Shown: positions 47,504 to 58,502 of the stretch, piece after piece
How positions within the stretch are numbered: the first letter of the stretch is position 1
How the letters are laid out: every line of letters starts with the position of its first letter
DNA from: Bromus sterilis
Taxonomy: Eukaryota > Streptophyta > Magnoliopsida > Poales > Poaceae
Direction of reading: 5' to 3'
Assembly (NCBI GenBank): GCA_950022295.1
Contig: OX465600.1
Coordinates: forward strand, 291,197,782-291,261,781
DNA: 64,000 bases
Notes under the pieces: model-generated
Seen by the model: the letters and a program-made list of their open reading frames with translations, nothing else
Databases searched by the model: none
Told to the model about the DNA's origin: nothing
Translations under genes and position numbers: made by a program

Positions 47504-49540
47504 TGTTGGGAAACGTAGTAGAAAACAAAAAATTTCGGCCTACGAATCAAGAACCCAAGATCATGCAAGAAGATTGCATACAAGGTTTTAGGTCATGGCT
47601 CACCAACCGATGTAGCGGAAGTAGAGTTGGTGTAGCTCGTTGAAGTAGATCTCGCGGATCGTCCCACAAACATTCCCTCAATCAAGATCACCGAGGAAGA
47701 AGAAGCACCTCGATACGTCCCACGCACAAGTCCCTCGAGCAAGTCCCTCGAACAAGATCTCCGAGGAAGAAGAAGCTCCTCGGAGAAGGACCAAAGATAT
47801 GATCCCTCTATTAGTATCCACACGTTCCGTAGCAGCAATCCAGCAGCGCTCCGCCGTCCAGAGATGAACGCCACCGAGAAAACTAGAGGGAGAAAACCAT
47901 AACGTATACCGATCTAAAACGTCTAAACCGGGGTCTAATTGTGCAGCAACGGGGTTTAGAGGGAGGGAGGGTGGCACATAGGCCTTGGGGACACGTTGTG
48001 TTGCGCTCCCACCCCCTCCCCTCATTATATAGGTGGCCAGGAGGCCCTTGGGGCGCAATAGGGGGTGGTGGAGTCCCCCTGGGACTCCTCCTCCCAAAGG
48101 GAAACCTTCCCACCGGGGAGTCTGAGTCCAAGGAGGACTCCTCCCACATGTGGCGCCCCCACCACCTAAATTTCGGCCAGCCCCCTTGGGGTGCCTTGAA
48201 CCCAAAGGCTAAGCGTGGTGGGGCGCATATGGTACTGTCCGGAACCTTGTGGAACCTTCCGGAAGCTTCCAGAACCTTCCATGACCTTCCAGGACACGTC
48301 GGGACCATTCTCGGCCATTCCGGGACCTTCCTGGATGGTTTCGGGACATTCCGGAACCTTCTGGAACACTTCCAAGACCTTCCGGGACCATTTTCGGACG
48401 TTTCAGAACTATCTGGATAGGTTACGGGACGATCCGGGTTCCGGGACCATTTTCGGACATATCTTTAAATACCCAGAACTTCTTCTGGTGCTCTTATGAA
48501 CAATTCCATAAATACCCGGAACTACTTCTGGTGCCCGTATGAACTATTCCGTTTTGCTTCCACTAAACCTTCTACCATTCCAGTATTCTAACAGACTACT
48601 ACTCGTTAAGTGTGTGACCCAATAGGTTCGGTATAATGCAGACATGACTCAGAATATCTTTCGGACATAGGTCAACAGCCTTTTGTCAATAACCAATAAT
48701 CAACATCGGAGCCATGGACACCCATGTTGACTCCCGCACATACACGAAGAAACTTCGAGTGAACCATTATGTTTAGTCATGTACCATTCCCTTTGCTTCG
48801 CGATATATGACAAAGTTAGAGGAGAGAAGGTTGGCACCCATGTGTAACAACTTCTTGAACACAAGCCACTCGTTATCCTCTTTGCTCGTTTGTCCCTTTT
48901 CTCGTTATCGTATTCCAGTATCCCCGTGACTGAATCACAATGCGTTTGGCCAGACTATAATGGATACCGTCATACCGAGTGGGCCCGAAGTGAATATCTT
49001 CTTCATCGTGAAGGAGAAAATCCCAATCTTGAACTATCACAGTTACTAGACACACTATCCAATGTACCCAGAACTTATTTTACTACTTCCCAGTAACGGG
49101 AAGATTCATCTAAGAACCAAAGCACATCTTCCTGTGTGAAGCAACTTGATACTCTCATGGTCTAAGGAATTACATATATGATAACATTTCATGATATGAC
49201 TTATAACGTTGTTACGATGTGATCTCTAAGTATATCATTCAATACTGGGGTCGGTTCAATATCATTGTTATGCTAACAATATGTTCCCATTGCTACTGAC
49301 ATCCTTGTTACAAGAACAATGTCCATGATTAAGAAAACGTAATCATCAGTTAGCACATGAGCTGGTCTTAGAGGCTAAACCAGGAACTCTTGGTGTTTAC
49401 ATTTCCACACATGCAAATAAGTTTTCTTCTGAATCTCATAGTCAGGGTCATTGCAATTATAGCACAGAAATATAAACATTAATTACGAACGTGGAAATAT
49501 AATAACATTTTATTATTGCCTCTAGGGCCTATTTCCAACA
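47504..49540 (-). repeat. 5' LTR of the BARE-type element (right copy)
   Basis: 2037 bp, in minus orientation; the transcript would start in this copy. It has a TATA-like tract on the minus strand at about 48023-48034 and the same array as the left copy at 48238-48420. Confidence 0.95.
48238..48420. promoter_or_regulatory. Heat-shock-element-like array, right (5') LTR
   Basis: The six perfect alternating GAA/TTC units lie at 48252-48279 and the degenerate CCTTCCGGAA-type units continue to about 48420. The block is kept almost unchanged between the two LTRs. In this copy the array would lie upstream of the element's own transcription start. Confidence 0.55.
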
Positions 49541-49545
49541 TTGGA

Positions 49546-50243
49546 TACCTATAAAAATTGTGCTTAGAAATTTTTACCATGGTCTTTTTAGATGGTGCAA
49601 ACACTCTCTTGATATTATAGCTGAAGGGGATTTCTTAGCTTGTGATGAAGTTAGAGCTCTTGAAATTATACATGGTCTATCTATTTACTTTGTTTATGAT
49701 CATAGTTTTGATACTGTTATAGATAGACTTGCTACTATTGAAAAGAGAATGGATGCTCTAGACTTGAGAGAAGTAAAGAAACCCCAGCCAAATAAGAAAG
49801 ATGTTTATGAGTTAGATGGTGACTGGGAACCCTTTGTTAGAATTGACATCTCTAATCAAGACTTCCTTGCTTTCTGTGACATTGGATCCATGGTTTCTAC
49901 TATGCCAAAAGTTGTTTATGATTCTTTAAAATTTAACATGGACAAATTGTCATCCTATCATGAATATGCTAATGGAGATATTTTTGAGATCCAGGGAAGG
50001 TTAAAAGATGTACCAGTGACATTCCTTAAAGGGATTGCAATGGTTGATTTCTTCGTCATGAAGCCAAACCAAGGAAACATAGTGCTTGGGAGGGATTTTC
50101 TCCGGGCCATAAAAGGCTTCATTGATATAGGTAAGGGACAAATACGCCTACGCGCGAAGGCAAAAGGTATGTACCCCCTTCCTAAAATAAACAAGGATGA
50201 ACTTGTTGAGGAACCATTTGAATCGATTTACAACTCCGATTAA
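49546..50243 (+). pseudogene. Element 1 gag C-terminus with protease-like domain
   Basis: When the BARE-type element and one copy of TTGGA are removed, the frame from 40184 continues without shift into this open frame, which ends at TAA 50241. It includes AEGDFLACDEVRALEIIHGL, a linker, and a retropepsin-like part: FLAFCDIGSMVSTMPKVVYD, where the catalytic D-S/T-G appears as D-I-G, then NIVLGRDFLRAIKGFIDI, which resembles the second conserved protease block. Reverse transcriptase does not follow; non-coding DNA does, so this is a non-autonomous Athila-type derivative. Confidence 0.8.
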
Positions 50244-50275
50244 TATGATGACCTTTGATTCCTCTATTTTCATTA

Positions 50276-51783
50276 AGCCTAGCTAATGGCTTTAAAGAAG
50301 CGCTTTCGGGAGGCAGCCCGCAACGAATTTAGGATTTCCTTTTTGTTTTTCTTCTGTTTTTAGTGGTCTTGATGATTGTTACTATTGTAGCAACATCAAT
50401 GTATCTTTACTTTTCAAGCTTTGTGCCATTTATAGCCTCATATGACAAGGGAAGTGAAAGTTGTGGCATGCTGTCCAGAAATCAGATTCTGTCCTCGTGA
50501 CTAGAAAAATCACAGAAAAATCCCAGTTCATCTTTTGAGCTGAAATTTTTACACAGCGTGCTCTATACAATTACGGAACTGTCGTATGTTCTCAGTTTTT
50601 TGATTTGAGTTGCAGAAGTATCCCTAAAAAATCTTTACTACCTGCTGGTCTGTTTTTCACAGATTCTGTCTTGTTTTGCCTTTTCTTCGTTTTGCAAACT
50701 TTAAGCTTGATTTTTCTTTGCAAAAACCTTTTGGCAATCTTGAGAAACAGTAGCTCTTCTAGATTATCCTTATTTCCAGTAGAGGAAAAATTATTTTATT
50801 GTGGGTACTAACCTCGCTAATTAGATTATGATGAGTTATGTATGAAGGGAGTTTTCAAGTGTGCGAGGGAAGATGATGAAAGAAGATTCAGGAGTGTCAA
50901 GCGCTCAAGCTTGGGGATGCCCCCATGCATCCCCAAGAAATATTCAAGGAAACTCATGCGTCTAAGCTTGGGGATGCCCCCGTGCATCCCCTTCTCCATC
51001 AACAATTATCAGTTCGTCTCTCGTTTCACTATATTTTTATCACTTCATGCGTTATGTGCTATGCTTGGAGCGTCTCGCTCTTTGGTTTTATATTTAGTTT
51101 TCTTTAGTTTTTCTTGCTGTTCATAACAAGTTAGAACCCAGCTTTCTTTGTGTGGGAGAGAAACACGCTCCACTTTCAAAATCTAGAGCACATCATAGGA
51201 TTTTTCATGCCTATTTCTTTGCTGTGAGTGTTCTTTATCTTTTTCATAGCTACTGTCATGTTTTGCTCTTAAGTTTTCATGCTTATCTTTTTAAGATCTT
51301 TTGTTTAGTTTGTTGCTGGAACTCTCTTGAGTTTTCATGTTTATCTTGTTTAGAGAGTTTGCCTGTTGCACTGAGTTGTGTGTCTTGACTTGAAGTAGGT
51401 AATTGAGGTTGCTATTCTTTTGTAGTAGTAACTTGCAATAGTTTTGAGGTATTGCTTTGAGTAATGTTTGGAATTTTGGTGTCAAGAGCTTTAGCCTATT
51501 AGTGATAGATGTCGTATTTTGGGCAATCCGTGTTTATTTTCAAAACTTACAATTTAGTTGAGAACTTTAGCTACTAGACAGATCACTACTCTTCCGAGGG
51601 GTCGAATATTAGAGTACACTCACGTACCATGAGTCGAGGATGCGCAAGGATAACCAAACCCCCATACACTCCTCCTCGGGGTACTTATCTCTTTGTGACC
51701 CTCCTTATTAGATTGAGAGTTAACGATAATAAGTGCATGAGTTCTTCGGACTAATGTAAGTATTGAAAGTTGACACTTCCACC
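50276..51783 (+). repeat. Non-coding internal block shared with element 2
   Basis: This 1.5-kb block, from gcctagctaatggctttaaa to gttgacacttccacc, recurs at 59262-60763 with good identity throughout. It lies between the gag/protease remnant and the position where the 3' LTR would be expected. It has no pol motifs. Paired aagcttggggatgc hairpins lie near 50911-50991. The similarity stops at about 51783, where Gypsy integrase sequence begins. Confidence 0.8.
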
Positions 51784-52464
51784 TTCCCAAACTTTGCAAA
51801 GGGAGCATTGGACCGGTATGCATCCGAGTACGGTATTCGGCTCGATGTGGCATCCGTGGCACACCCCCAGTCGAATGGCCAAGCAGAAAGAGAAAATGGC
51901 CTCATCTTGGCAGGCATCAAACCCCGATTGATTGAGCCACTTGAAAGAGCACCCGGAGCATGGATTGATGAGCTTCCGGCAGTTTTGTGGAGCTTGAGAA
52001 CCACACCAAACCGATCAACCGGATTCACCCCATACTTCTTGGTGTACGGCTCAGAAGAAGTCATCCCAACCGACATTGAGTTCGACTCACCCCGGCACGC
52101 CCTATACACTGAAGCAGAAGCCAAGGAAGCTCGAGAAGACGGTGTTGATCTAAAGGAAGAAGCCTGCCTGCTGGCTCTGTCCAGGTCGGCAATTTACCAG
52201 CAGAGCCTGCGGCACTACCACAGCAAGAAGATTCGCCCCCTCGCTTTCCGTGAGGGCGATTTGGTGCTCCGTCGAATCCATAAGTCATATGGTCAGCACA
52301 AGTTGTCCTCACCTTGGGAGGGTCCTTCCATCATCAGCCGAGCACTCAAGAACAATGCATATTAACTCATCGATTGCACACAAGGCACTCGGCACAAGGA
52401 CACTTCAGGATTTGAGACGCAGCGTCCCTGGAACGCCGAGATGTTATGACCGTTTTACAGTTGA
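51784..52464 (+). pseudogene. Integrase C-terminal half of the Tat/RIRE2-like Gypsy element
   Basis: The frame enters abruptly at the core (ALDRYASEYGIRLDVASVAH, PQSNGQAERENG) and continues with GAWIDELPAVLWSLRTTPN, TGFTPYFLVYGSEEVIPTDI, RPLAFREGDLVLRR and SSPWEGPSII, the end of the rve core and the C-terminal domain. TAA at 52363 and TGA at 52447 interrupt the last part, which would end PFYS at 52461 before the natural stop at 52462. Gag, protease, RT and RNase H are missing: the left edge is a deletion junction with element 1. Confidence 0.88.
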
Positions 52465-53195
52465 GTCGTACGAATGTATTCATGCTACCAAGCAATCAAT
52501 CAGTAAAGCTGTCATGCATCTGAGAGATAGCATTCGATTTTCTTTATATGGTTATTTCATTTTTAGGCAAGCCTCATTTGGCAACGCCTTGTCATCCCTG
52601 AGATGTGCGAAAAATCTCACTCGGGGACTGGCCGATCATACGGTCACAAAGTATAAGGTGAAAGACCATGAGGACTGTAGGTTCGAAACCAAGCTAGCAC
52701 GTGACACGAGCACAAATCACAAGTTGGCTGTGGCATCGATGAAGCGACGGCTGGTCGGACCCGCGGTATCACGTCACGAATGTAAAAACACTCTGGAAAG
52801 AGAACCACGACCGACGGCGCCATTCGCCGATTGCGTCCCCGATTGATGCACCAAGCAATCGGCCGACTAATTCTATGCAGAATCCTTCCGCGCTAACGCT
52901 TGAGCAACTCAGCCTCAGTGACCAAACCCAGAGCGGAGAACGATCCTGTGAGCCGACATCAGACCGTACGTCGGCTGTCGGCGAACATGGAATCATGCCC
53001 CCAAGGGAAAATGGCAAAGAGCAAAAGCGAAAAAGCAGAAAGCACGAAGTCGATCACATAATAAAGTCATGCAATAAGCAAAGATAACAGGCTCAAGGCC
53101 GAATAGGTTCATTACATCAAACCACCCCCAGTGGGTGTCCTCGGAATCTTATAAGTCTTGTGAAAGTTTGTAGTAAAGGAAATAAAGTAAACTAG
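52465..53195. other. Gypsy spacer between integrase and antisense gene
   Basis: No domain in either strand. It contains caatcgg words like those scattered through the antisense gene's introns. It presumably contains the 3' untranslated regions of both convergent units. Confidence 0.5.
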
Positions 53196-56100
53196 CTAGA
53201 CGTCGGGAGCAGTAGAGACTGGAGCCGTCTGCGGTGTGGCCGAAGTGGTTGGAGCCGTCGATGGTGCAGTCGAGTCTATCGGAGCAGTGGATGGCGCTTG
53301 TGTAATGGACGGAATTGCTTGCTCCGGCGCAGTCGGACCCTCTTGCACAGCAGCGGCCTTCGATTGCTCCGGCCCCGTCGAATCTTCCTTTGCCTTAGAA
53401 GGCTCAGCATCGGCTATCTTGGCGCTAGTCCTTCTTGAGGTGGCCTTGGGCGAAGTGTGAGAGGAGCTGCTGTCAGATAGGTCATTATGATACAAGTGGG
53501 AACTTGAAGAGCGAGCTGGCTGACTGCCTTGACCTCCTAGGGTGCGGCCGCCAGCAGAAGGGCTGTCGTCGGCCAGAGCATCTATCAACAGTGGAGCAAT
53601 CGGCGTCCCAGCATTATCAAGGATGGGAGTGTACTCAGTATGAGGGAACCACCCAGCCATGGTCGTGGCAAGGCGGTTTACCTGGGAATAGGCGCTCTCA
53701 AGGAGATCCGACGCCCCGTCTCTCATAGTGTAAAGCCGAGCTAAGCTTAGCTTGGGATACCAGCTCAGCACGGTCTGAAGCGCCGTCTCTGCGCCAGTCC
53801 GAGCTGCTGAGTCAAGCAAAGCCTCGACTCGGCGGGGAGCAGCCTTCAGTAGCAGCAGCACCTGGTCGTGGGTAGCATTGGGGGCATCTCCTTGCTTCAA
53901 ATCTTCTTTGTCAGACTCGTTGGTGCCAGCCGAAGACCCTTCACCATGGCGCAGGCGCCCAAGTGCCTGCTTCAGTTCGGCAGGCCTCCAAAGCAGCTCG
54001 GCGAGCTTCTGGACGCCCAGCTTTAATGCGAAGACGCTGCCAAGAATCACGGGTATGGGAGCCTCGGTGGCAATGATGAATTCCTGAGGATTCCAGCCCT
54101 CGGCTTCGGTCCTCACTGGCCAGCCCTCCTCTGCTTGGACTCGCCTTTCTTCAGTAACTACATGCTGAGCAACGGGCTCGGAGGCAGGCCAGTGCTCTGT
54201 ATCTGAGGGTTAAGCGTGAGAAGATGCAAAAGAAAGGAAATTGGCAAGAAAACCGAGACAAGAAAGATAGTTCACCAGAAAGAAGGGAATCCATCTCGCG
54301 CAGTCCCTCGAGATTAGCTCGGGCCTCGTGTCGGGCCTTGGTTAGCTCGTCGTTGTGGCGCAACGTCATGGCGTCCAGCTTGGCCACTGCATCATCTTGT
54401 TCTGCTTGCAGAGCGGTCCGAGCAGTCACTGCAGCATCGCGCTCTGAGCGCAAGACCTCAGCAGTCGTGGCATGAGCCGAGATCACCGACTCCATCTCGG
54501 TTTTGTGACTGGCTTTCAGTGCGGTCACCTCTCCCCGCAGCCGCTCGGTAGTACGAGACAGATCGGTTTCTGCGGCTCGCAGGCGCTCAAGTTCCCGCCG
54601 AGCAGCGGCGAGCTCGGGGCCCTGGCGGCCGAGATGCTCCACTAGCTCGGCTACCCGGCCCTGAAGAGCAGTGATAGTGGGAAAGGATGCAGCAGCCGCT
54701 GCAATATCGTTGAGAAGAAGAAGTCAGAACCAGAGGATGAAACCAATCGGTGGGGGACCAGCAGAATTACCTATCAGCTCGGCGACCTTGGCGGTCTGTT
54801 GGTTCACTTGGAGCTGAGCAGAGGCGAGGATTCGCAGGCTGGCAGAGTAGGACTCGAGCAAATTCTCAAAGACTTGGTGCTTCTCCTCGGCGGTAGCCTG
54901 TGCATGAAAGAAAAGTTAAAAGAAAAAAAAGAGAGAGCAAAAGTCGAGAGAAGATCTGAGCTGATTACAAAGCAATCGGCCCGAATCTCTGGGACTACAC
55001 CCAGTGGGTGCGCTTGCGCGCACCCACTCGAGGGCAGATCCACCGATCCGAGGACGACATGAGAAAACAAGAATCAGAAGAATATCCCAGCTGATTGCAA
55101 GCAATCGGCCCGAATCTTAGGGACTACACCCAGTGGGTGCGCTTGCGCGCCCCCACTTAGAGAAGATAACTTACAGTATGATTGCGATCGATGAGCTTGA
55201 GCTCCTGAAGCACGCCGGCGGAGAGTGCCTTCACTCGGTCATAGGCCGAAGCCATAGTGCCGTGAGAGGCCAAAGGAAAGCGGCGCGAGGCGTCGGGCTC
55301 GGGGCCAGTAGGACCGGTGCGAGAGTAGGCCACGCGGAAGTGCTCTACCGAATGCATCTGCGATTCAGGAGCGGCAGAGGAGGTCTTCACTGACGTCGGC
55401 TGAGGAATCAGCGCCTTGGAAGCAGCAGCAGTCGAGGGTGGCGCCGAGGATGCTGGCGGGGCAGTAACAATTGGAGTCGGTGTAGTTGTGGGAGGAAGAG
55501 ACATTGTAACAATCAGCGGAGTGGTGGTGACAATGGCATGAGGGACCTGATTGGAGGACTGTGTCGGGGAAGGAGTAATCGGAGGATCCGACTGCAATCC
55601 CTCGGCGTCGGCGGCCTCCAGGTCGACGATGTCCTCGGGAGCCACAGAGGCCTTGGGCAGAGGCTTGCTTGGAAGCTTTCTCGGAGGCTTGGCGACGTCG
55701 GCACGGGCTCTCTTGGCTTTGCACTCCGCGTCTTTAGTTGAAAGAGGAGAAATCGACGGCCTTTTTTTGGTGCCGTCGACGTGGACGGAGGTTGCAGAAG
55801 GAATCGGGCCAGTGAAGGCAAGAATCTCATGATCTATGTTGTCCAGGTCAATAGCAGCCCTGAGTAGAAAAGATAAATAAGCAACAGAGAAAAGAAAAAT
55901 GTCAAGGAAGAGTACGAAGGACATATCATTACCCAACGGACATAGGAGCTCCTCGGGGCATCCGGAAGCGCAGGGGCGGAATTTCCAGGGGGCATCCTGC
56001 AGAATAGGGCCGACCTTGGGCTTCACACCGGGAGCTTTCCCAGCCTGAGCCCGAGTGCGCCCAGTCTGAGGGGCCTTCCCTTTCGGAACAGCCACCGCAG

Positions 56101-56825
56101 CCTTTGCACCCCTGCTCGCTGCAGCACCAGATGTCGAGCCATCAGCTCAGATTCGTTTGAGCGGCGCCTTCTTGGGTTCGGGATGCGAATATGCACCGGA
56201 ACCTTCAACTTTTGAGGCGCTGTCATCATCACTCCACTCATCCAGAAAGCGTTCGAAGGAGGAGTCATGCATACCCCCTTGGTCTGCCACACCGGCGTCG
56301 GCAGGGTCGTCCTCGGCGTCGGAGTCGGAAGCAGGGGAGTCGTCATACTCGAGGTCGGTTAGGTCCTCCTCCTCGCGATCTGGGACGAAGGAGCCGACAA
56401 CCTGGCCGTCTTGCATCACGACAATCGCAATGAAGTACTCGAAGATGAATAAGGTATCAGAAGAGCAAATGAGCAACCAAGCAATCGGGCAAAGAGAGAA
56501 AGCAATCGGAGCATACCTCTGGAGGATGAACCCCGCGGTGAAGGCACTTCAGGCCGAATCAGAACGGTTTCAGCGTCGGGGTGGTGGTGAGTGCTTTCAC
56601 TCGGAGGCGCAGTGCTCTGTTGCTCAGCTTCTTGGTACAAATCCGAGTGGGATCCCTCCAGGTAGCCATGTTGCAGATCCAGTGCACTCGGCGCTGAAGC
56701 GGGAGCACTCGGACCTGAAGCCAGGTGGCCACGAGGTCATACGCCTGCAGGCCATCTTTCGCCAGCTGAGCAATCCGAGCTACCTGGGAATCGATGTCGC
56801 AGTCGCCGACTCCGAGCTTGGTCTA
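53196..56825 (-). pseudogene. Spliced antisense accessory gene of the Gypsy element
   Basis: Minus-strand exons with GT-AG borders: 56825-56517 (5' end cut), 56409-55933, 55859-55175, 54897-54771, 54698-54276 and 54202-53196. The last four join in phase and give about 746 codons without a stop, ending TAG. Exon 1 has VATWLQVRVLPLQRRVHWIC and RDPTRICTKKLS, like the N-terminal domain of plant proteins labelled putative gypsy-type transposon (Transposase_28). Exon 2 is acidic (DREEEDLTDLEYDD), then basic. Exon 3 is Pro/Thr/Ser-rich. Exons 4-5 form a coiled coil with heptad-like Leu/Ala (ELAAARRELERLRAAETDL). Exon 6 ends in an Ala/Pro/Thr/Ser-rich tail. Exons 1 and 2 have a frameshift and a TGA (56147-56149, where CGA is likely original), and element 2 interrupts exon 1. 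Such antisense ORFs are known in RIRE2/Grande-type elements; their role is unknown. Confidence 0.78.
54965..55162. repeat. Duplicated hairpin block in an intron of the antisense gene
   Basis: A segment beginning gcaatcggcccgaatct and containing actacacccagtgggtgcgc followed by ttgcgcgc occurs twice, at about 54971-55027 and 55100-55156, some 129 bp apart. The first copy folds as GTGGGTGCGC/GCGCACCCAC with a 4-base loop. It lies in the intron between 55175 and 54897. Confidence 0.75.
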
Positions 56826-58391
56826 TGATACGTCCCAAACGTATCTATAATTTCTGCTAGCTCCATGCATGTTTTGTGTGATATTGCTATGTTTTTGATA
56901 TACTTTCATATATCTTTATAACATGTTTTGTAACTAACCTATTAATGGTTGCAAGAGTGCACAAGTTCTTGTTTTTTCTACTTTATGTGTAGGAATTACT
57001 TGGATAAAGGAAAGATCACAAAAGGAAGCCTTGTAAGAGTTGGACTCTAACTTTCCCGAAATCTGTCCCCACCAGACAGGTTTTAAAGATCGCCTCGGAA
57101 ACGCTAGAAGACGGCCTCAACCGGAAAAACTTAAAACTACAAAGTTGTAGGGAATTATTTTCTAGTGGATTTAGACATAAAATTCGGCCCAATCGGAGTT
57201 CGGATGCTTCCAGAAACCCCGAAATACAGAAGACGTAATCTGGATGACGGGAATCCGAGAGTCTATATAAAGAGAGGAAAAGGGCACCACGAAAATTCCT
57301 CCCCCTTGGCATCCGTCTTGAGGGGGAGATCAATCTCCACAGCAGCACCATCTCCAAGGAAGAAGAAGGGGCCAAGGGCCGCTGCCCCCAAGGGCCGTGG
57401 CCGTGGGCGCCGCCGCCGTCGCCGTCTCCTTCATCTCCTCCGGGCTGCACCTCTCCATCAACAACTCTCCCTCTCACCATGTCTATGTGTGAGTAGTTCC
57501 CCTCAGGGCTAAGGCTTATATCTTGATCTATGTGGTTTCTCTCTCTCCCATGATGTGATCTTTGTTGTGATCATAGGCTATGTTAATCTAGGGTGATCCC
57601 ATGATATTTCCCCTTCCTCTATGTATTGGATTGATGTACTCAATTGATCTTATCTAGTATAATCTCCGAGACCAAGGTGACATCGGTCTATTGGACATGG
57701 GTTAGAAGAATATTATCATGAGTGATTTCCTCTTTTGTGTGTGGATTGAAGATTGCGAGTCTTTTGGTGCTTGTCTTTGACTATCCTTTAGATATGTTGT
57801 GGTGATTGTGGTACTCTCTTTGGATGGCCGCGGTGACATTGGGAAATCCATAGATTGAGAACTACGAACTCTGAGGTGTGATTTTGTAGCCCTACACAAT
57901 TCTCGTCCTCTCTTGACCACAAAGGAATGACCTCCGAGTACGTCTCCATTGCATGTTTTATGGGAAATATCATGTGATTAGACTATGTTAATGTTGTTGG
58001 GAGTTGTCACTAGTGAAAGTATGAAGCCTAGGCCTTGTTTCCACCATTGCAATACCGTTTGTGCTCACTTTTACCACTTGTTTGCTTGCTGCACTTTTTA
58101 TTACAGATTTATATTACTTTGTTTTGCCACACCTATCACCCATATTTTACCATCTCTTCGCCGAACTAGTGCACCTATACAACTCCTAGTTGTATTAGGT
58201 GTGTTGGGGACACAAGAGACTTCTTGTATCTTAATTGCAGGGTTGCTTGAGAGAGACCATCTTCAACCTCTACTTCCCTGAGTTCGATAAACCTTAGGTC
58301 ATCCACTTAAGGGACATTGTTGCTGTTCTACAAACCTCTGCGCTTGGAGGCCCAACATAGTCTATAAGAATAGAAGCGTGCGTAGATATCA
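56826..58391 (+). repeat. 5' LTR of Athila-type element 2 (Sabrina-like)
   Basis: It starts TGATACGTCCCAAACGTATC and ends ATATCA (1566 bp). A TATA box (gtctatataaagagagg) lies at about 57261. It shares the first 70 bases with the other two Athila-type LTRs but then differs, so it is a separate family or subfamily. It is inserted in exon 1 of the antisense gene. Confidence 0.9.
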
Positions 58392-58400
58392 AGCTATTTC

Positions 58401-58418
58401 TGGCGCCGTTGCCGGGGA
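58401..58418 (+). other. Primer-binding site of element 2
   Basis: TGGCGCCGTTGCCGGGGA, identical to the primer site of elements 1 and 3, begins nine bases after the LTR end. Confidence 0.9.
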
Positions 58419-58502
58419 GGTAAGGTTTGAAGGTATATCTTTAGATCTTGTAATTAAATCTTTTCGTTTCTTGTTTTTATTTATTTTCACTAGTTAGGCT
58501 TT

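Larger units (their letters stand above)
40287..49540 (-). mobile_element. BARE1/Angela-type Copia element, LTR to LTR
   Basis: The 9254-bp element has two LTRs (40287-42463 and 47504-49540) in minus orientation. The 5-bp duplication TTGGA flanks it (40282-40286 and 49541-49545). On the minus strand the LTR begins TGTTGGAAATA and ends CGTTTCCCAACA. A Met-tRNA-type primer site follows the right-hand LTR and a purine-rich tract precedes the left-hand one. The internal region once encoded a Copia polyprotein but is full of stops. It sits inside the gag frame of Athila-type element 1. Confidence 0.95.

Noticed and set aside
50842..51126. Small ORF beginning MKGVFKCA, apparently conserved with 59827-60087 in element 2
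   Set aside because: Comparing the two copies codon by codon, most differences change the amino acid (about 16 against 3 silent). That is not protein constraint; the frame is kept by overall DNA similarity.
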